Assembly: GCA_050250755.1 (NCBI GenBank)
Contig: JBFWOB010000007.1
Coordinates: 86,686 to 150,685, forward strand
Direction: 5' to 3'
Source of the DNA: Ga0077555 sp050250755
Lineage (GTDB): Bacteria; Pseudomonadota; Alphaproteobacteria; Rhizobiales; Hyphomicrobiaceae
Length of the DNA: 64,000 nt
Shown here one piece after another: positions 36,066 to 44,484 of this stretch (positions within the stretch are counted from its first letter, which is position 1; each line of letters begins with the position of its first letter). Position numbers and translations under genes: made by a program. A model generated the notes under the pieces. It saw nothing but the letters and a program-made list of their open reading frames with translations, was not told where the DNA came from and did not search any database.

Positions 36066-37526
36066 ATGACAAAACGACAGGCCTCCGAGCCCTGCGATCT
36101 TTCAGCCGTCGAGGCGCGGCGCCTGATCGGCATGAAGAAGTTGTCGCCAGTCGAGCTCCTGGAAAGCTGCCTCAAGCGAACGGCGGAAACGAATGCGGCT
36201 GTGAATGCCGTTGTCGCCCAGGACGAGGCATTGGCGCGGGACACCGCCAAGCGCCAGGAGGCCGAGGTGATGGCCTGGCATCCGCTCGGACTGCTGCACG
36301 GCTTGCCGGTGGGAATCAAGGATCTCGAGCCGGTGCAGGGGCTGCGCTCGACGTGGGGGTCGCTGATCTTCAAGGATCACGTGCCGGCGGCAGACGGCAG
36401 TAACGTTGCGAATGTGCGCATGGCAGGCGCCAACATCTTCACCAAAACCAACACGCCAGAGTTCGGCGCCGGAGCGAACACGCGCAACCGCGTTTACGGC
36501 GCGACGGGTAATCCGTTCAATCCCGCTCTCACAGCGGCCGGATCCTCTGGCGGCTCGGCGGTGGCGCTGGCGGTCGGGCAGATGCCGCTGGCAACGGGCT
36601 CGGACTATGGCGGATCGCTCCGGACACCGGCCGCTTACAGCGGAATCGTCGGTTTTCGGCCGTCGGTCGGTGTGGTGCCGTCCCCGGACCGGGCGGCGGG
36701 CCTCGTTCCATGGGGCGTGCTCGGACCGATGGGGCGGAGCGTTGAGGATGCCTACCTTCTGCTCCGGGCGCAGGTGGACGAGAACGTCAACGATCCGTTC
36801 TCGACTGGCATACTCGACCTGCCCGATGAGCTGGTCGCAGCGGATCTCGCGAGCCTTCGCATTGCGATCACGCCGGACTTCGGCCAAGCCCCGGTGGCGA
36901 AAGCGATACGCGCAGTATTCGCCGATCGCATGAAACGGCTCACCTCGTGGGCCGGAGATGTCGAGGAAGCGCACCCCGACTACTCGGGGCTCCACGAGAT
37001 ATTCGAGATTCATCGCGGCGTCGCATTCGCAACGCTGCATCAGGAGAAACTCGCCAAACATCGCGACCTGCTCGATCGGAACGTGATCGATAACACGGAG
37101 CGCGGCCTGGCATTGACGATGGCTGAGATCGGCCGCGGGTTCGTCGAGCAGCATGCGCTGACGAAGCGGGTCAACGCATTCTTTGACGACTGGGATGTGC
37201 TGATCGCGCCGACGGCCGCCGTCTCACCGTTTCCACACACGCAACTTTTCGTCGAGGAGATCGACGGGGAGAAAATGCCGACCTACATGCGCTGGCTGGC
37301 GCTGGCGTACGCCCCGACGATGGCGCTCTGCTGTGCATGCTCGATCCCGTGCGGCCGCGACGACAAGGGGCTGCCATTCGGCGTGCAGGTGATCGGGCCG
37401 CGTGGTTCGGATTTGCATGTGCTGCAGGTGGCGGCGGCGCTCGAAGCAGCGTTTTCGGGTAATGCGGAGACAGCGCGTCCGGTGCCGGACGTTGCGGAGC
37501 TTGCCGCGACAGGGAAGGGGGCGTAA
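36066..37526 (+). CDS. Amidase-signature family amidase
   Basis: A 486-residue amidase. The Ser-Ser-Lys triad is visible: Lys in LPVGIKDLEPV, cis-Ser in AAGSSGGSAVALA, and nucleophile Ser in GSDYGGSLRTPAAYSGIVGF. It hydrolyses a carboxamide to acid and ammonia; the substrate is unknown. It starts 19 bases after the M20 peptidase stop and its stop is 10 bases from the next gene, so it is part of the same operon. Confidence 0.9.
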   Translation: MTKRQASEPCDLSAVEARRLIGMKKLSPVELLESCLKRTAETNAAVNAVVAQDEALARDTAKRQEAEVMAWHPLGLLHGLPVGIKDLEPVQGLRSTWGSLIFKDHVPAADGSNVANVRMAGANIFTKTNTPEFGAGANTRNRVYGATGNPFNPALTAAGSSGGSAVALAVGQMPLATGSDYGGSLRTPAAYSGIVGFRPSVGVVPSPDRAAGLVPWGVLGPMGRSVEDAYLLLRAQVDENVNDPFSTGILDLPDELVAADLASLRIAITPDFGQAPVAKAIRAVFADRMKRLTSWAGDVEEAHPDYSGLHEIFEIHRGVAFATLHQEKLAKHRDLLDRNVIDNTERGLALTMAEIGRGFVEQHALTKRVNAFFDDWDVLIAPTAAVSPFPHTQLFVEEIDGEKMPTYMRWLALAYAPTMALCCACSIPCGRDDKGLPFGVQVIGPRGSDLHVLQVAAALEAAFSGNAETARPVPDVAELAATGKGA

Positions 37527-37536
37527 CGCCTGCGCC

Positions 37537-38088
37537 ATGACGCAGAGCATCACGGGCATCGGCATTGTCATCCAAGCGGCGCATTTCGCCGCGGACAAGC
37601 ATCGCGACCAACGGCGCAAGGGCGTGCGGAATACGCCTTACATCAATCATCCACTTGAGGTCGCTGACCGGCTCAACCGTGTCGGCGGTATCGACGATCC
37701 GGTCGTCCTGGCGGCGGCGATCCTGCATGATACCATCGAGGACACCAAAACCACGCGTGCCGAGCTGGCGGACGTGTTTGGGAACGATATTGCGGCGCTC
37801 GTGGCCGAGCTGACGGATCAGCCGGGCTTGATGTGGCAACAGCGAAAGCGCCAGGAAATTGACCATGCGCCTCATCTCTCGTATCGCGCGAAGATGATCA
37901 AGATCGCCGACAAGACGTGCAACGTGTCCGACACGATAACAAATCCGCCCGGGGAGTGGACATTGTCCCGCCGCCGCGACTACCTCGAATTTGCGGAGCT
38001 GGTTGCGGACGGATGCCGGGGCGTCAATGATGCGCTCGACGATGAGTTCGATCGGGTCATGGCCGAGGCGCGTGCGAAGATCGGTTAG
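37537..38088 (+). CDS. HD-domain small alarmone hydrolase, MESH1-like
   Basis: A 183-residue protein with a SpoT-type HD hydrolase domain only. Seen are AADKHRDQRRKGVRNTPYIN followed by HPLEVADRL, the HD pair in AAAILHDTIEDTKTT, and IKIADKTCNVSDT. Length and motifs match MESH1/HDDC3, a Mn-dependent enzyme that removes the 3' pyrophosphate from ppGpp and, in animals, dephosphorylates NADPH. No synthetase domain is present. It sits inside an operon of amide- and peptide-cleaving enzymes. Confidence 0.82.
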   Translation: MTQSITGIGIVIQAAHFAADKHRDQRRKGVRNTPYINHPLEVADRLNRVGGIDDPVVLAAAILHDTIEDTKTTRAELADVFGNDIAALVAELTDQPGLMWQQRKRQEIDHAPHLSYRAKMIKIADKTCNVSDTITNPPGEWTLSRRRDYLEFAELVADGCRGVNDALDDEFDRVMAEARAKIG

Positions 38089-38127
38089 GCGTTCGGGCGA
38101 CGAAGCGTGAGGGAGCGGAGGCGACCC

Positions 38128-38985
38128 ATGGCACCGCAGGACGGCAAGTTGGCAGGCATCAAAAATAAAATCTCACCGGAAGATGTCGCCGACGCTCAGG
38201 CGAAAGCGCCAACCGGAAAAGCAGCTCGGCGTCTCTTCCGGGAGGGTGCCTACACCGGGTTCACGCATGGCTTTGCGCCGGGCTTCGTGCAGGGCAATCT
38301 CGCCGTTCTGCCGAAGGATCTGGCTGCCGATTTTCTGCGGTTCTGCCAGCTCAATCCGAAACCGTGCCCGCTGATCGGGATGTCGCCCGCACCCGGTGAT
38401 CCGTCGATGCCGGAACTGGGCACCGATTTGGATATCCGCACCGATGTTCCGATGTACCGCGTCTGGCGCAAGGGCGAGCTCGTGGCCGAGGTGGCGGACA
38501 TTTGCGATTTCTGGCGCGACGATCTCGTCGCGTTCGCGCTCGGCTGCTCGTTCTCGTTCGAGGAAGCGCTGGTGGAGGACGGCCTCGAGCTCAGGCATCA
38601 GACGTGCGGTGTCAACGTGCCAATGTTCCGGACGAGCATCGCCTGCCAGCCATCTGGGCCGTTCCGCGGGCCGATGGTCGTCTCGATGCGCCCGTTCAAG
38701 CCGGCCGATGCGATCCGCGCGGTGCAGATCACGTCGCGCTTTCCGGCCGTGCATGGCGCGCCGGTGCACATCGGCCTGCCCGAGATGATCGGTATCCGCG
38801 ACATCAACCGGCCCGACTATGGCGACGCTGTCGACATACGGCCCGACGAGCTTCCCGTCTTCTGGGCTTGCGGCGTCACTCCTCAGGCGGTGATCGCGGC
38901 GATCGCGCCGGAACTCGCGATCACGCACGCCCCCGGTGCGATGCTGGTGACGGACGTCCGCAACAGTCGGCTCGCCGCACTCTGA
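38128..38985 (+). CDS. D-glutamate cyclase family / putative hydro-lyase (DUF1445)
   Basis: A 285-residue protein of the DUF1445/YcsI family. Conserved segments are TGFTHGFAPGFVQGNLAVLP, CSFSFEEALVEDGLELRH and CGVTPQAVIAAIAPELAITH then APGAMLVTDVRN. The mammalian relative is a D-glutamate cyclase; bacterial members are usually called putative hydro-lyases. The ATG at 38128 has GGAGGCGA upstream. It is the last gene of the peptidase-amidase operon, 39 bases after the HD gene, which suggests joint breakdown of an amide or amino-acid derivative. Confidence 0.82.
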   Translation: MAPQDGKLAGIKNKISPEDVADAQAKAPTGKAARRLFREGAYTGFTHGFAPGFVQGNLAVLPKDLAADFLRFCQLNPKPCPLIGMSPAPGDPSMPELGTDLDIRTDVPMYRVWRKGELVAEVADICDFWRDDLVAFALGCSFSFEEALVEDGLELRHQTCGVNVPMFRTSIACQPSGPFRGPMVVSMRPFKPADAIRAVQITSRFPAVHGAPVHIGLPEMIGIRDINRPDYGDAVDIRPDELPVFWACGVTPQAVIAAIAPELAITHAPGAMLVTDVRNSRLAAL

Positions 38986-39013
38986 CGGCCATCCGGCGGT
39001 TCCAGGCGTGCGC

Positions 39014-39775
39014 CTATTCGTTCGCGTCGTCGCTCTCTTCCTCGCTCGGGCGAGTGAGTTCCTTCAGCTTGGCGAACACGCGGGCGTCCTCGGCGCTGTC
39101 GATGGGCGGACGCTCGTCCTCGGCGGGAGCCTGCGCATCCTCGACGTCCGGTTGATCACCACGGCCCGGGATCGTCTCGCTCGCGGGCAGCAATGTGCCT
39201 GCGGGCGCCATGCCGGGCGCGCTCGGCAGGGCCTGCCCTGCGGGAACGCGCTTCGAGGCTTTCTTGACCTCGGCGTCGAGATCGATTTGCGAGCACAGGC
39301 CCAAGGTGACCGGGTCCTGCGGCTGTAGATTCGCCGAATTCCAGTGGGTGCGCTCGCGGATCGCGGCGATGGTCGGCTTGGTGGTGCCGACGAGGCGCAT
39401 GATCTGGCTGTCCTTCAGCTCGGGATGGTTGCGCAGCAGCCAGAGCACCGCATTCGGGCGGTCATGGCGGCGCGAGACCGGTGTATAGCGCGGGCCCTTC
39501 TTGGTTTTGACGACCGGCATCTCGTACTTCGGCTCGGCGAGGCGCAGGCGATAGCTCGGGTTCCGCTCGGCGCGCGCAATTTCCTCGCGCGTGAGCTGCC
39601 CGGACGAGATCGGGTCCTGGCCCTTGATGCCTTGCGCCACATCACCGTCGGCGATGCCTTTCACCTCGAGATTGTGCAGCCCGCAAAGCTCGGCAATCTG
39701 ATCGAAGGAGAGTGAGGTATTCTCGACCAGCCAAACGGCAGTTGCCTTGGGCATCAATGGTTTACGATCGCTCAT
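39014..39775 (-). CDS. trcR: Cell-cycle transcriptional regulator TrcR (DUF1013)
   Basis: A 253-residue protein. The N-terminal half is the DUF1013 domain: PKATAVWLVENTSLSFDQIA, ELCGLHNLEVKGIADGDVAQ, SRRHDRPNAVLWLLRNHPEL and a helix-turn-helix-like DSQIMRLVGTTKPTIAAIRE. The C-terminal 80 residues are acidic and Pro-rich, probably disordered. DUF1013 is confined to alphaproteobacteria and is annotated as TrcR, which works with RNA polymerase in cell-cycle control. The ATG at 39775 follows AAGGAT. It is convergent with the DUF1445 gene. Confidence 0.8.
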   Translation of the reverse strand: MSDRKPLMPKATAVWLVENTSLSFDQIAELCGLHNLEVKGIADGDVAQGIKGQDPISSGQLTREEIARAERNPSYRLRLAEPKYEMPVVKTKKGPRYTPVSRRHDRPNAVLWLLRNHPELKDSQIMRLVGTTKPTIAAIRERTHWNSANLQPQDPVTLGLCSQIDLDAEVKKASKRVPAGQALPSAPGMAPAGTLLPASETIPGRGDQPDVEDAQAPAEDERPPIDSAEDARVFAKLKELTRPSEEESDDANE

Positions 39776-40089
39776 TGGCACATATCCTTCGACGACCGCC
39801 GTTCGTTCAACGGCTCGCCCGACGGTCGATCACGCATTGGGGGATGCCCTGTCATATAGCGATCGGACGCCGCGACGGCAACATCCGAAGCGCTCGGTCG
39901 CGCCGGCAATTTCGAGCGCCTCGCTGACATGCGGGATGCGTGGGCGGAAGCCGTCGGCGCATGGCAGCGACATTGCACCGCGCTTGTTGCACTGCGGAAT
40001 AACGATGTATTCGAATAGCTTGCGACAAAGATCGAACGGGAACGGAGCATTTTTATGCCGGACCCACGCGACGGGAGCACGACGCCGGC
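39776..40089. other. Divergent intergenic region between trcR and the MaoC gene
   Basis: About 314 bases that must hold the promoters of trcR (minus) and the MaoC hydratase (plus). I see no CtrA-type TTAA-N7-TTAA box, repeat or gene. Confidence 0.45.
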
Positions 40090-40536
40090 ATGACGCTTCA
40101 TCAGAAGACGACCCATTATTTCGAGGACCTTGAACTCGGCATGGAGGCAAGCTTCGCCAAGACCGTGAGCGAGGCCGATATTATCGCCTTCGCCGAGGTC
40201 ACTGGCGATCACAATCCCGTGCATCTCGATGAGGCCTATGCCGCGCAGACGATGTTCAAGACGCGCATTGCCCACGGTATGCTGACGGCAGGCTGCATCT
40301 CGGCCGTGTGTGGCATGCAACTCCCGGGTCCCGGCGCCGTCTACATCTCGCAGACGCTCAATTTTCGCGGCCCCGTGAAGATCGGCGATCGCGTCGTATC
40401 CACGGTCAAGCTGGCCGAGTTGATGCCCGCCAAGCGCCGCGCCCGGTTCGACTGCACCTGTACCGTCGACGGCAAGCTTGTGCTCGAGGGCGAAGCGATC
40501 CTCATGGTGCCGAAGCGGCCGCAAGTGGCGGCTTGA
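40090..40536 (+). CDS. MaoC family (R)-specific enoyl-CoA hydratase
   Basis: A 148-residue single hot-dog domain protein. The hydratase 2 motif is complete: FAEVTGDHNPVHLDEAYAAQ followed by TMFKTRIAHGML, with catalytic Asp and His. It hydrates trans-2-enoyl-CoA to (R)-3-hydroxyacyl-CoA and can link beta-oxidation to polyhydroxyalkanoate synthesis. No PHA gene is nearby in the window. It is followed by a region of inverted repeats. Confidence 0.9.
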   Translation: MTLHQKTTHYFEDLELGMEASFAKTVSEADIIAFAEVTGDHNPVHLDEAYAAQTMFKTRIAHGMLTAGCISAVCGMQLPGPGAVYISQTLNFRGPVKIGDRVVSTVKLAELMPAKRRARFDCTCTVDGKLVLEGEAILMVPKRPQVAA

Positions 40537-40584
40537 TCCAGCGTCATCTTTATTGTCGCCGGCGGCTGCCTTCGACATCCCGAT

Positions 40585-40828
40585 TGTCATCCTCGCGCTT
40601 GTCGCGAGGACCCATTTTCCCGCTTGCTCGTTCGGAAGAGGCGATGCGCGGTGCTTCCCGCAGCGGCGGCGCCCAGCATCTCGATTATCATCCTCGCTCT
40701 GCACAAGGATTGGTTCCTGCGCTCCCTTTCGAGGCGCCGCGCGGCCGCACGCGCAGCATCGCCTACCGTGGCGATAGTCCGCCGCGCGCGTTGCCCGATG
40801 GGTCCTCGCGACAAGCGCGAGGATGACA
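40585..40828. repeat. MITE-like element, 244 bp with perfect 31-bp inverted terminal repeats
   Basis: Bases 40585-40615 (starting TGTCATCCTCGCGCTTGTCG) are the exact reverse complement of 40798-40828. Each end is itself a hairpin: CCTCGCG-CTTGT-CGCGAGG. The 180 internal bases have no coding potential I can support. This is the structure of a miniature inverted-repeat element or a paired REP (BIME). I could not identify a target-site duplication. Confidence 0.7.
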
Positions 40829-41038
40829 TCTGAGGTCTCGGAGTAGCATCGTTGGTCCGGCAGCGCCGCGCGCTCCGGATTTGTGATTTGTGCGTTGGGT
40901 ACGGGCGGAGGACGCCGTCCAGCCACCGTTTTAGATTGTTTGAGGCAGCCTCGCGGCGCCCTCCCCAGCATTTTCGCGATGGCAACGCTCTCCCTGGGCT
41001 TGATCCCCGGCTCGCGACTGCCTTCGCCCGGCTTACGC

Positions 41039-41114
41039 CGTGTGGCGGTTCGCAAGCCCGCTCCAGCGCTTAATTCGCCTTCAGCGAGCGGGCTTGCGAA
41101 CATAACGCCACACG
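41039..41114. repeat. Long imperfect hairpin 1 of the repeat cluster
   Basis: CGTGTGGCG plus GTTCGCAAGCCCGCT (41039-41062) is the inverted match of 41087-41114, with a four-base insertion in the right arm. The stem is about 24 bp around a 24-base loop. Confidence 0.7.
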
Positions 41115-41129
41115 TACGCATAGGCTTGG

Positions 41130-41204
41130 CTGATGTCCTTTCGATCGCGAAGCTCGTGCGGAGTTCCGATCGGGCGCTGACGAGCTTCGTGATCGGGACA
41201 TCAG
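41130..41204. repeat. Long imperfect hairpin 2 of the repeat cluster
   Basis: CTGATGTCC...CGATC...CGAAGCTCGT (41130-41157) is inverted at 41180-41204 with a three-base gap and one mismatch. The stem is about 24 bp around a 22-base loop. It lies 15 bases after hairpin 1. Confidence 0.7.
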
Positions 41205-41474
41205 CTGGCGATCACCTCTCCAGAGGCCGGATACTGCCTCCTGCCCTCACTCTCGGCACGCCTCGCGAAAGCGACCCGCGTGAACAGGATGCGGCGGAGT
41301 ATGAGGGCCGGGCAGGAGGGTGGGGATAAGTTTGAGACAGCTTCGCCACGGTCAGGAACTTCTGTGGTGAATGAAAAAGGTAGCGCCCAGCCATTCATTG
41401 CAAGGCAGAATTCTTTCGCAATGTGCTCCAAGTTGGTGGATGCTCCTTCGATTGAGTGAGACGGGGGAAGCGTT

Positions 41475-42830
41475 GTGCAGTGTTCTTTAGCGACCGCGGA
41501 AGGCGTTTATGAATGTATAAAGTGGGCCAATGAATGGATCGGGTTTGTCCGGCCTATTGTCGAGTTTGGAATGGCGCTCCTAGGTGTTGGAAGTATTGTT
41601 TCGCTTGGAGTTCTTATATGGTTTCTAAAAAAAGGGCGTCGAGATATTGAACGTCATGCGGACACAGAGGCCGCTCTTAGGTTGGCAGCGAAAGAAGCAT
41701 CAGACGCCAGAGAGAAGGCTGAAGAGCGTGAGTACCGATCTTCGATTAATCTCAAGCTTGCGCTCGATAAAATTTCAGGACTTGAAGCTCCGTACGAACG
41801 GCAGCTTGATGCTCTCCGTGCCGAAAATTTGCGTTTTGAGCGTAAGTTCGAGCTTCTGAGGGAAATCAGCAAAGGCGATGGCGCGGAGTTCTGGTCTCTC
41901 CAGGCTAGCTCTACCTCGATACCCGATCATTACACGGCGGCGCTTCGAAGTAGCATTCCGATCCTTTTGTTTGCCAACCAGAAGGGCGGCGTCGGAAAGA
42001 CAACTTTAAGTACGAATATCGCGGCGTACTTTTCCTGTAGGGGCGAGAAAGTGCTTCTGGTCGATCTTGATTATCAAGGGTCTGCGACTGGGTTGCTTTT
42101 AGCGCAGGCCCGACAGCGGCCGCAAGAATTTCCGTCAATGGTAGATATGCTGTTCGCTACAGAATTGGACCAAAGCTGGCACAAAACCTCTATTCAAGCC
42201 GCCGCTAATAATTTGGATTATATATCGTGCTGGTATAGCTTCGAGAAGCTAGAGCGGCATCTCGAGTACGCATGGGTGTTGGGAGATTCCACCGATGACG
42301 TCCGATACCGCCTGGCGCGAGCATTGCTTTCGCGTCAGATACAAACAACATACCACCGAGTAATTATTGATGCGCCACCGCGAATGACTACGGGATTTAT
42401 CAACGGCTTTTGCGCTGCTACGCATCTCTTCGTTCCTACAGTTGTCGATAGCGTGTCGGCCGGAGCAGTTGGAACATTCGCGTCTCGCTTCAATACGTTG
42501 AGCAAGACAGCCAACACAGTTGTGAATTTTAGTGGGGTTATTGGAACTATGACGCCGCGGCGCATCCTGGCCGGTCAAGCGCTGGGCGTCGTTGGAACAA
42601 TCAACGCCAATGTTCGCAAAGCGCTGGGGATTCAAGCCGACTACTTCATGCGTGAAGCTGTGATGGCGAGGTCAGCTGTGATAGGGTCGGCTGCAACGGA
42701 CGGAATAGCCTATCTATGTGCTGGTTCTGATGTGCGCGCTATGTTTGATGCGATAGGCCAATCCATAGCCGAACGTGCCCCTTTGCGGAGAGCTCCGGAT
42801 GAACGCACAACAGTTGGCAGCCGGTCTTAG
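41475..42830 (+). CDS. Membrane-anchored ParA/MinD-like ATPase of unknown function
   Basis: A 451-residue protein. One membrane helix at about 25-50 (FGMALLGVGSIVSLGVLIWF) is followed by a basic stop-transfer KKGRRD and a coiled coil at about 55-135. A ParA-type ATPase comes next: deviant Walker A in FANQKGGVGKTTLSTNIAAY, A' in VLLVDLDYQGSATGLL, Walker B in HRVIIDAPPRMTTG. The GTG at 41475 has GGGGGAAG upstream. Base composition is visibly lower in G+C than the flanks (23 of 60 in 42181-42240 by my count), so it is probably acquired. It overlaps the next gene by 32 bases. The role is unknown; segregation, polar localisation or defence are all possible. Confidence 0.75.
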   Translation: MQCSLATAEGVYECIKWANEWIGFVRPIVEFGMALLGVGSIVSLGVLIWFLKKGRRDIERHADTEAALRLAAKEASDAREKAEEREYRSSINLKLALDKISGLEAPYERQLDALRAENLRFERKFELLREISKGDGAEFWSLQASSTSIPDHYTAALRSSIPILLFANQKGGVGKTTLSTNIAAYFSCRGEKVLLVDLDYQGSATGLLLAQARQRPQEFPSMVDMLFATELDQSWHKTSIQAAANNLDYISCWYSFEKLERHLEYAWVLGDSTDDVRYRLARALLSRQIQTTYHRVIIDAPPRMTTGFINGFCAATHLFVPTVVDSVSAGAVGTFASRFNTLSKTANTVVNFSGVIGTMTPRRILAGQALGVVGTINANVRKALGIQADYFMREAVMARSAVIGSAATDGIAYLCAGSDVRAMFDAIGQSIAERAPLRRAPDERTTVGSRS

Positions 42831-43437
42831 GACGCTCGATCCTTTGCTTCAAGTACTGCTTGGGAGGGGAGAACTTCAATCTGTCCGTCGGTTCGCCGAC
42901 GCGGTGGAGGCTGGCGGCAAAAAGTCCGTGACAGCCGTTGTCGCAAAGATAGGAAAGCAGATTGGTCACAAGGGGGATGGAGCAACCAGTTCGATTGCGG
43001 CACCCTTCAACACCCTTGCCAATGCATTGTCTGCGACCGGAGCTTCTGGCGTTGCAAAGGAATTTGCGCTCGTCGCTTCGCTGCTGAACAAGATGAGCGG
43101 ACTTGACGCTGAAGGCGTCTTTGCTGTTGTGTCGGGGGCTTTAGCGCCGCCCGATAAGAAGACGCGGCTTAAGAGGTTGCCCGTGCCTGCAATAGATGCG
43201 CGAGCGACCGCGGATAGATTGTTGGCTGCCACGTCAGACAACGATGCATTCGACAAGTTATTAGATGAGCTGAGTGTTCATTCCAAGCCAACTCTTGAAG
43301 ATATTGCCAAGAGGTATTTGGGCTACGAGCGTGCATTTCGGTCAAAAGCTGATGTTATTAAGTCGATCCGATCCCGGCAGTTGCAGGACGCAATTCAGGA
43401 GAGCAAAGATCGTCGAATTTCCAAAATCGCCGTGTGA
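42799..43437 (+). CDS. Unknown partner protein of the ParA-like ATPase
   Basis: A 212-residue soluble, mostly helical protein without a domain I recognise. It has Ala/Leu-rich helices (about 1-95), a basic linker PDKKTRLKRLPVPAIDA at about 117-133, and a C-terminal charged part with RYLGYERAFRSKADVIKSIR and SRQLQDAIQESKDRR. The ATG at 42799 lies inside the end of the ATPase gene in another frame, so the two are coupled. Such a pair resembles a ParA with its adaptor or cargo protein. No DNA-binding motif is evident. Confidence 0.65.
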   Translation: MNAQQLAAGLRTLDPLLQVLLGRGELQSVRRFADAVEAGGKKSVTAVVAKIGKQIGHKGDGATSSIAAPFNTLANALSATGASGVAKEFALVASLLNKMSGLDAEGVFAVVSGALAPPDKKTRLKRLPVPAIDARATADRLLAATSDNDAFDKLLDELSVHSKPTLEDIAKRYLGYERAFRSKADVIKSIRSRQLQDAIQESKDRRISKIAV

Positions 43438-43444
43438 CTTGGGG

Positions 43445-43530
43445 AAAAACGCCGTCATCCCCCCTCACTCCTCCGTGTCCTCCCCCTTCCCCTCCTACCC
43501 CCATCCTGTACTCTCCCCTACCGCTGCCCA
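43445..43530 (+). other. Polypyrimidine tract upstream of yghU
   Basis: The plus strand from about 43458 to 43530 is almost all C and T with repeated CCTCC/CCCCT words. It lies between the ParA cassette and yghU, within about 100 bases of the yghU start, whose own GTGGAGG Shine-Dalgarno could pair with these words in the mRNA. Confidence 0.4.
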
Positions 43531-43559
43531 GCAGCAGTCAACGTGTGGAGGTACGGATC

Positions 43560-44432
43560 ATGAGCGACAAGGGGTATACCCCACCCAAGGTCTGGACTTG
43601 GGACAAGGAGAATGGCGGGCGGTTCGCGAACATCAACCGTCCGATCGCAGGGCCGACGCACGAGAAGGTGCTGTCGGTCGGCAAGCATCCCCTGCAACTC
43701 TATTCGCAGGGCACGCCCAACGGCGTGAAGGTCACGGTCATGCTCGAAGAGCTGCTGGCCACGGGGCACAAAGGCGCCGAGTACGACGCCTGGCTGATCC
43801 GCATCGGTGAAGGCGACCAGTTCGGCTCGGGCTTCGTCGAGGTGAACCCTAACTCGAAGATCCCGGCACTGCTCGACCGATCGAACCCGGAGAAGCCCGT
43901 CCGCGTGTTCGAGTCGGGCGCGATCCTGCTGCATCTGGCGGAGAAGTTCGGGGCGTTCCTACCGAAGGACCCAGCCAAGCGCACGGAAGCGCTCAACTGG
44001 CTGTTCTGGCAGATGGGCAGCGCGCCTTATCTCGGTGGCGGATTTGGCCATTTCTATGCCTATGCGCCCGAGAAGTGGGAGTATCCGATCAACCGCTTCG
44101 CGATGGAGGTGAAGCGCCAGCTCGACGTGCTCGACCGGCATCTCGCCGACAATGCCTATATGGCGGGGGACGAGTACTCGATTGCCGATATCGCGATCTG
44201 GCCGTGGTACGGCGCGCTGGTAAAGGGCGTGCTTTACGGCGAGTCCGCCACGTTCCTGGATGCGGCCAGCTACAAGCACGTGAACCGCTGGACGAACGAG
44301 ATTGCCCAGCGGCCGGCCGTGAAGCGCGGACGCATGGTCAACCGCACGGCCGGCGATCCGTCGAGCCAGCTCCACGAGCGTCACGACGCCAGCGATTTCG
44401 AGACCAAGACGCAGGACAAGCTGGCGAAGTAG
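43560..44432 (+). CDS. yghU: YghU-like glutathione S-transferase / disulfide reductase
   Basis: A 290-residue GST of the nu class. The N-terminal extension YTPPKVWTWDKENGGRFANI and NRPIAGPTHEK is diagnostic. The thioredoxin-like domain has QLYSQGTPNGVKVTVMLEEL, and IPALLDRSNPEKPVRVFESG is the glutathione-binding Glu-Ser part. The C-terminal helical domain has AGDEYSIADIAIWPWYGAL. YghU binds two glutathione molecules and reduces organic peroxides and disulfides. GGAGG precedes the ATG. Confidence 0.9.
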   Translation: MSDKGYTPPKVWTWDKENGGRFANINRPIAGPTHEKVLSVGKHPLQLYSQGTPNGVKVTVMLEELLATGHKGAEYDAWLIRIGEGDQFGSGFVEVNPNSKIPALLDRSNPEKPVRVFESGAILLHLAEKFGAFLPKDPAKRTEALNWLFWQMGSAPYLGGGFGHFYAYAPEKWEYPINRFAMEVKRQLDVLDRHLADNAYMAGDEYSIADIAIWPWYGALVKGVLYGESATFLDAASYKHVNRWTNEIAQRPAVKRGRMVNRTAGDPSSQLHERHDASDFETKTQDKLAK

Positions 44433-44449
44433 GCACCGCCGCATCGAGT

Positions 44450-44484
44450 TCCCGGATCGGCGCGCAGCGCGTGCCGATCCGGGA
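44450..44484 (+). terminator. Terminator-like hairpin after yghU
   Basis: TCCCGGATCGGC (44450-44461) pairs perfectly with GCCGATCCGGGA (44473-44484) over 12 bp, with an 11-base loop. It is followed by TCTTCCC, a weak T-run. Confidence 0.65.

Larger units (their letters stand above)
40537..41474. other. Repeat-rich intergenic region
   Basis: More than 900 bases without a credible gene, filled by a 244-bp element with perfect 31-bp inverted ends and two long hairpins (listed separately). A weaker inverted pair, CCTCCTGCC at 41238-41246 and GGCAGGAGG near 41310-41320, lies further on. It ends at the A+T-richer ParA-like cassette. Confidence 0.65.

Noticed and set aside
39772..41121. Long minus-strand open frame of 449 codons
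   Set aside because: It runs antisense through the well-supported MaoC gene and through the inverted-repeat cluster, and its translation has no domain. It reflects high-GC codon structure.
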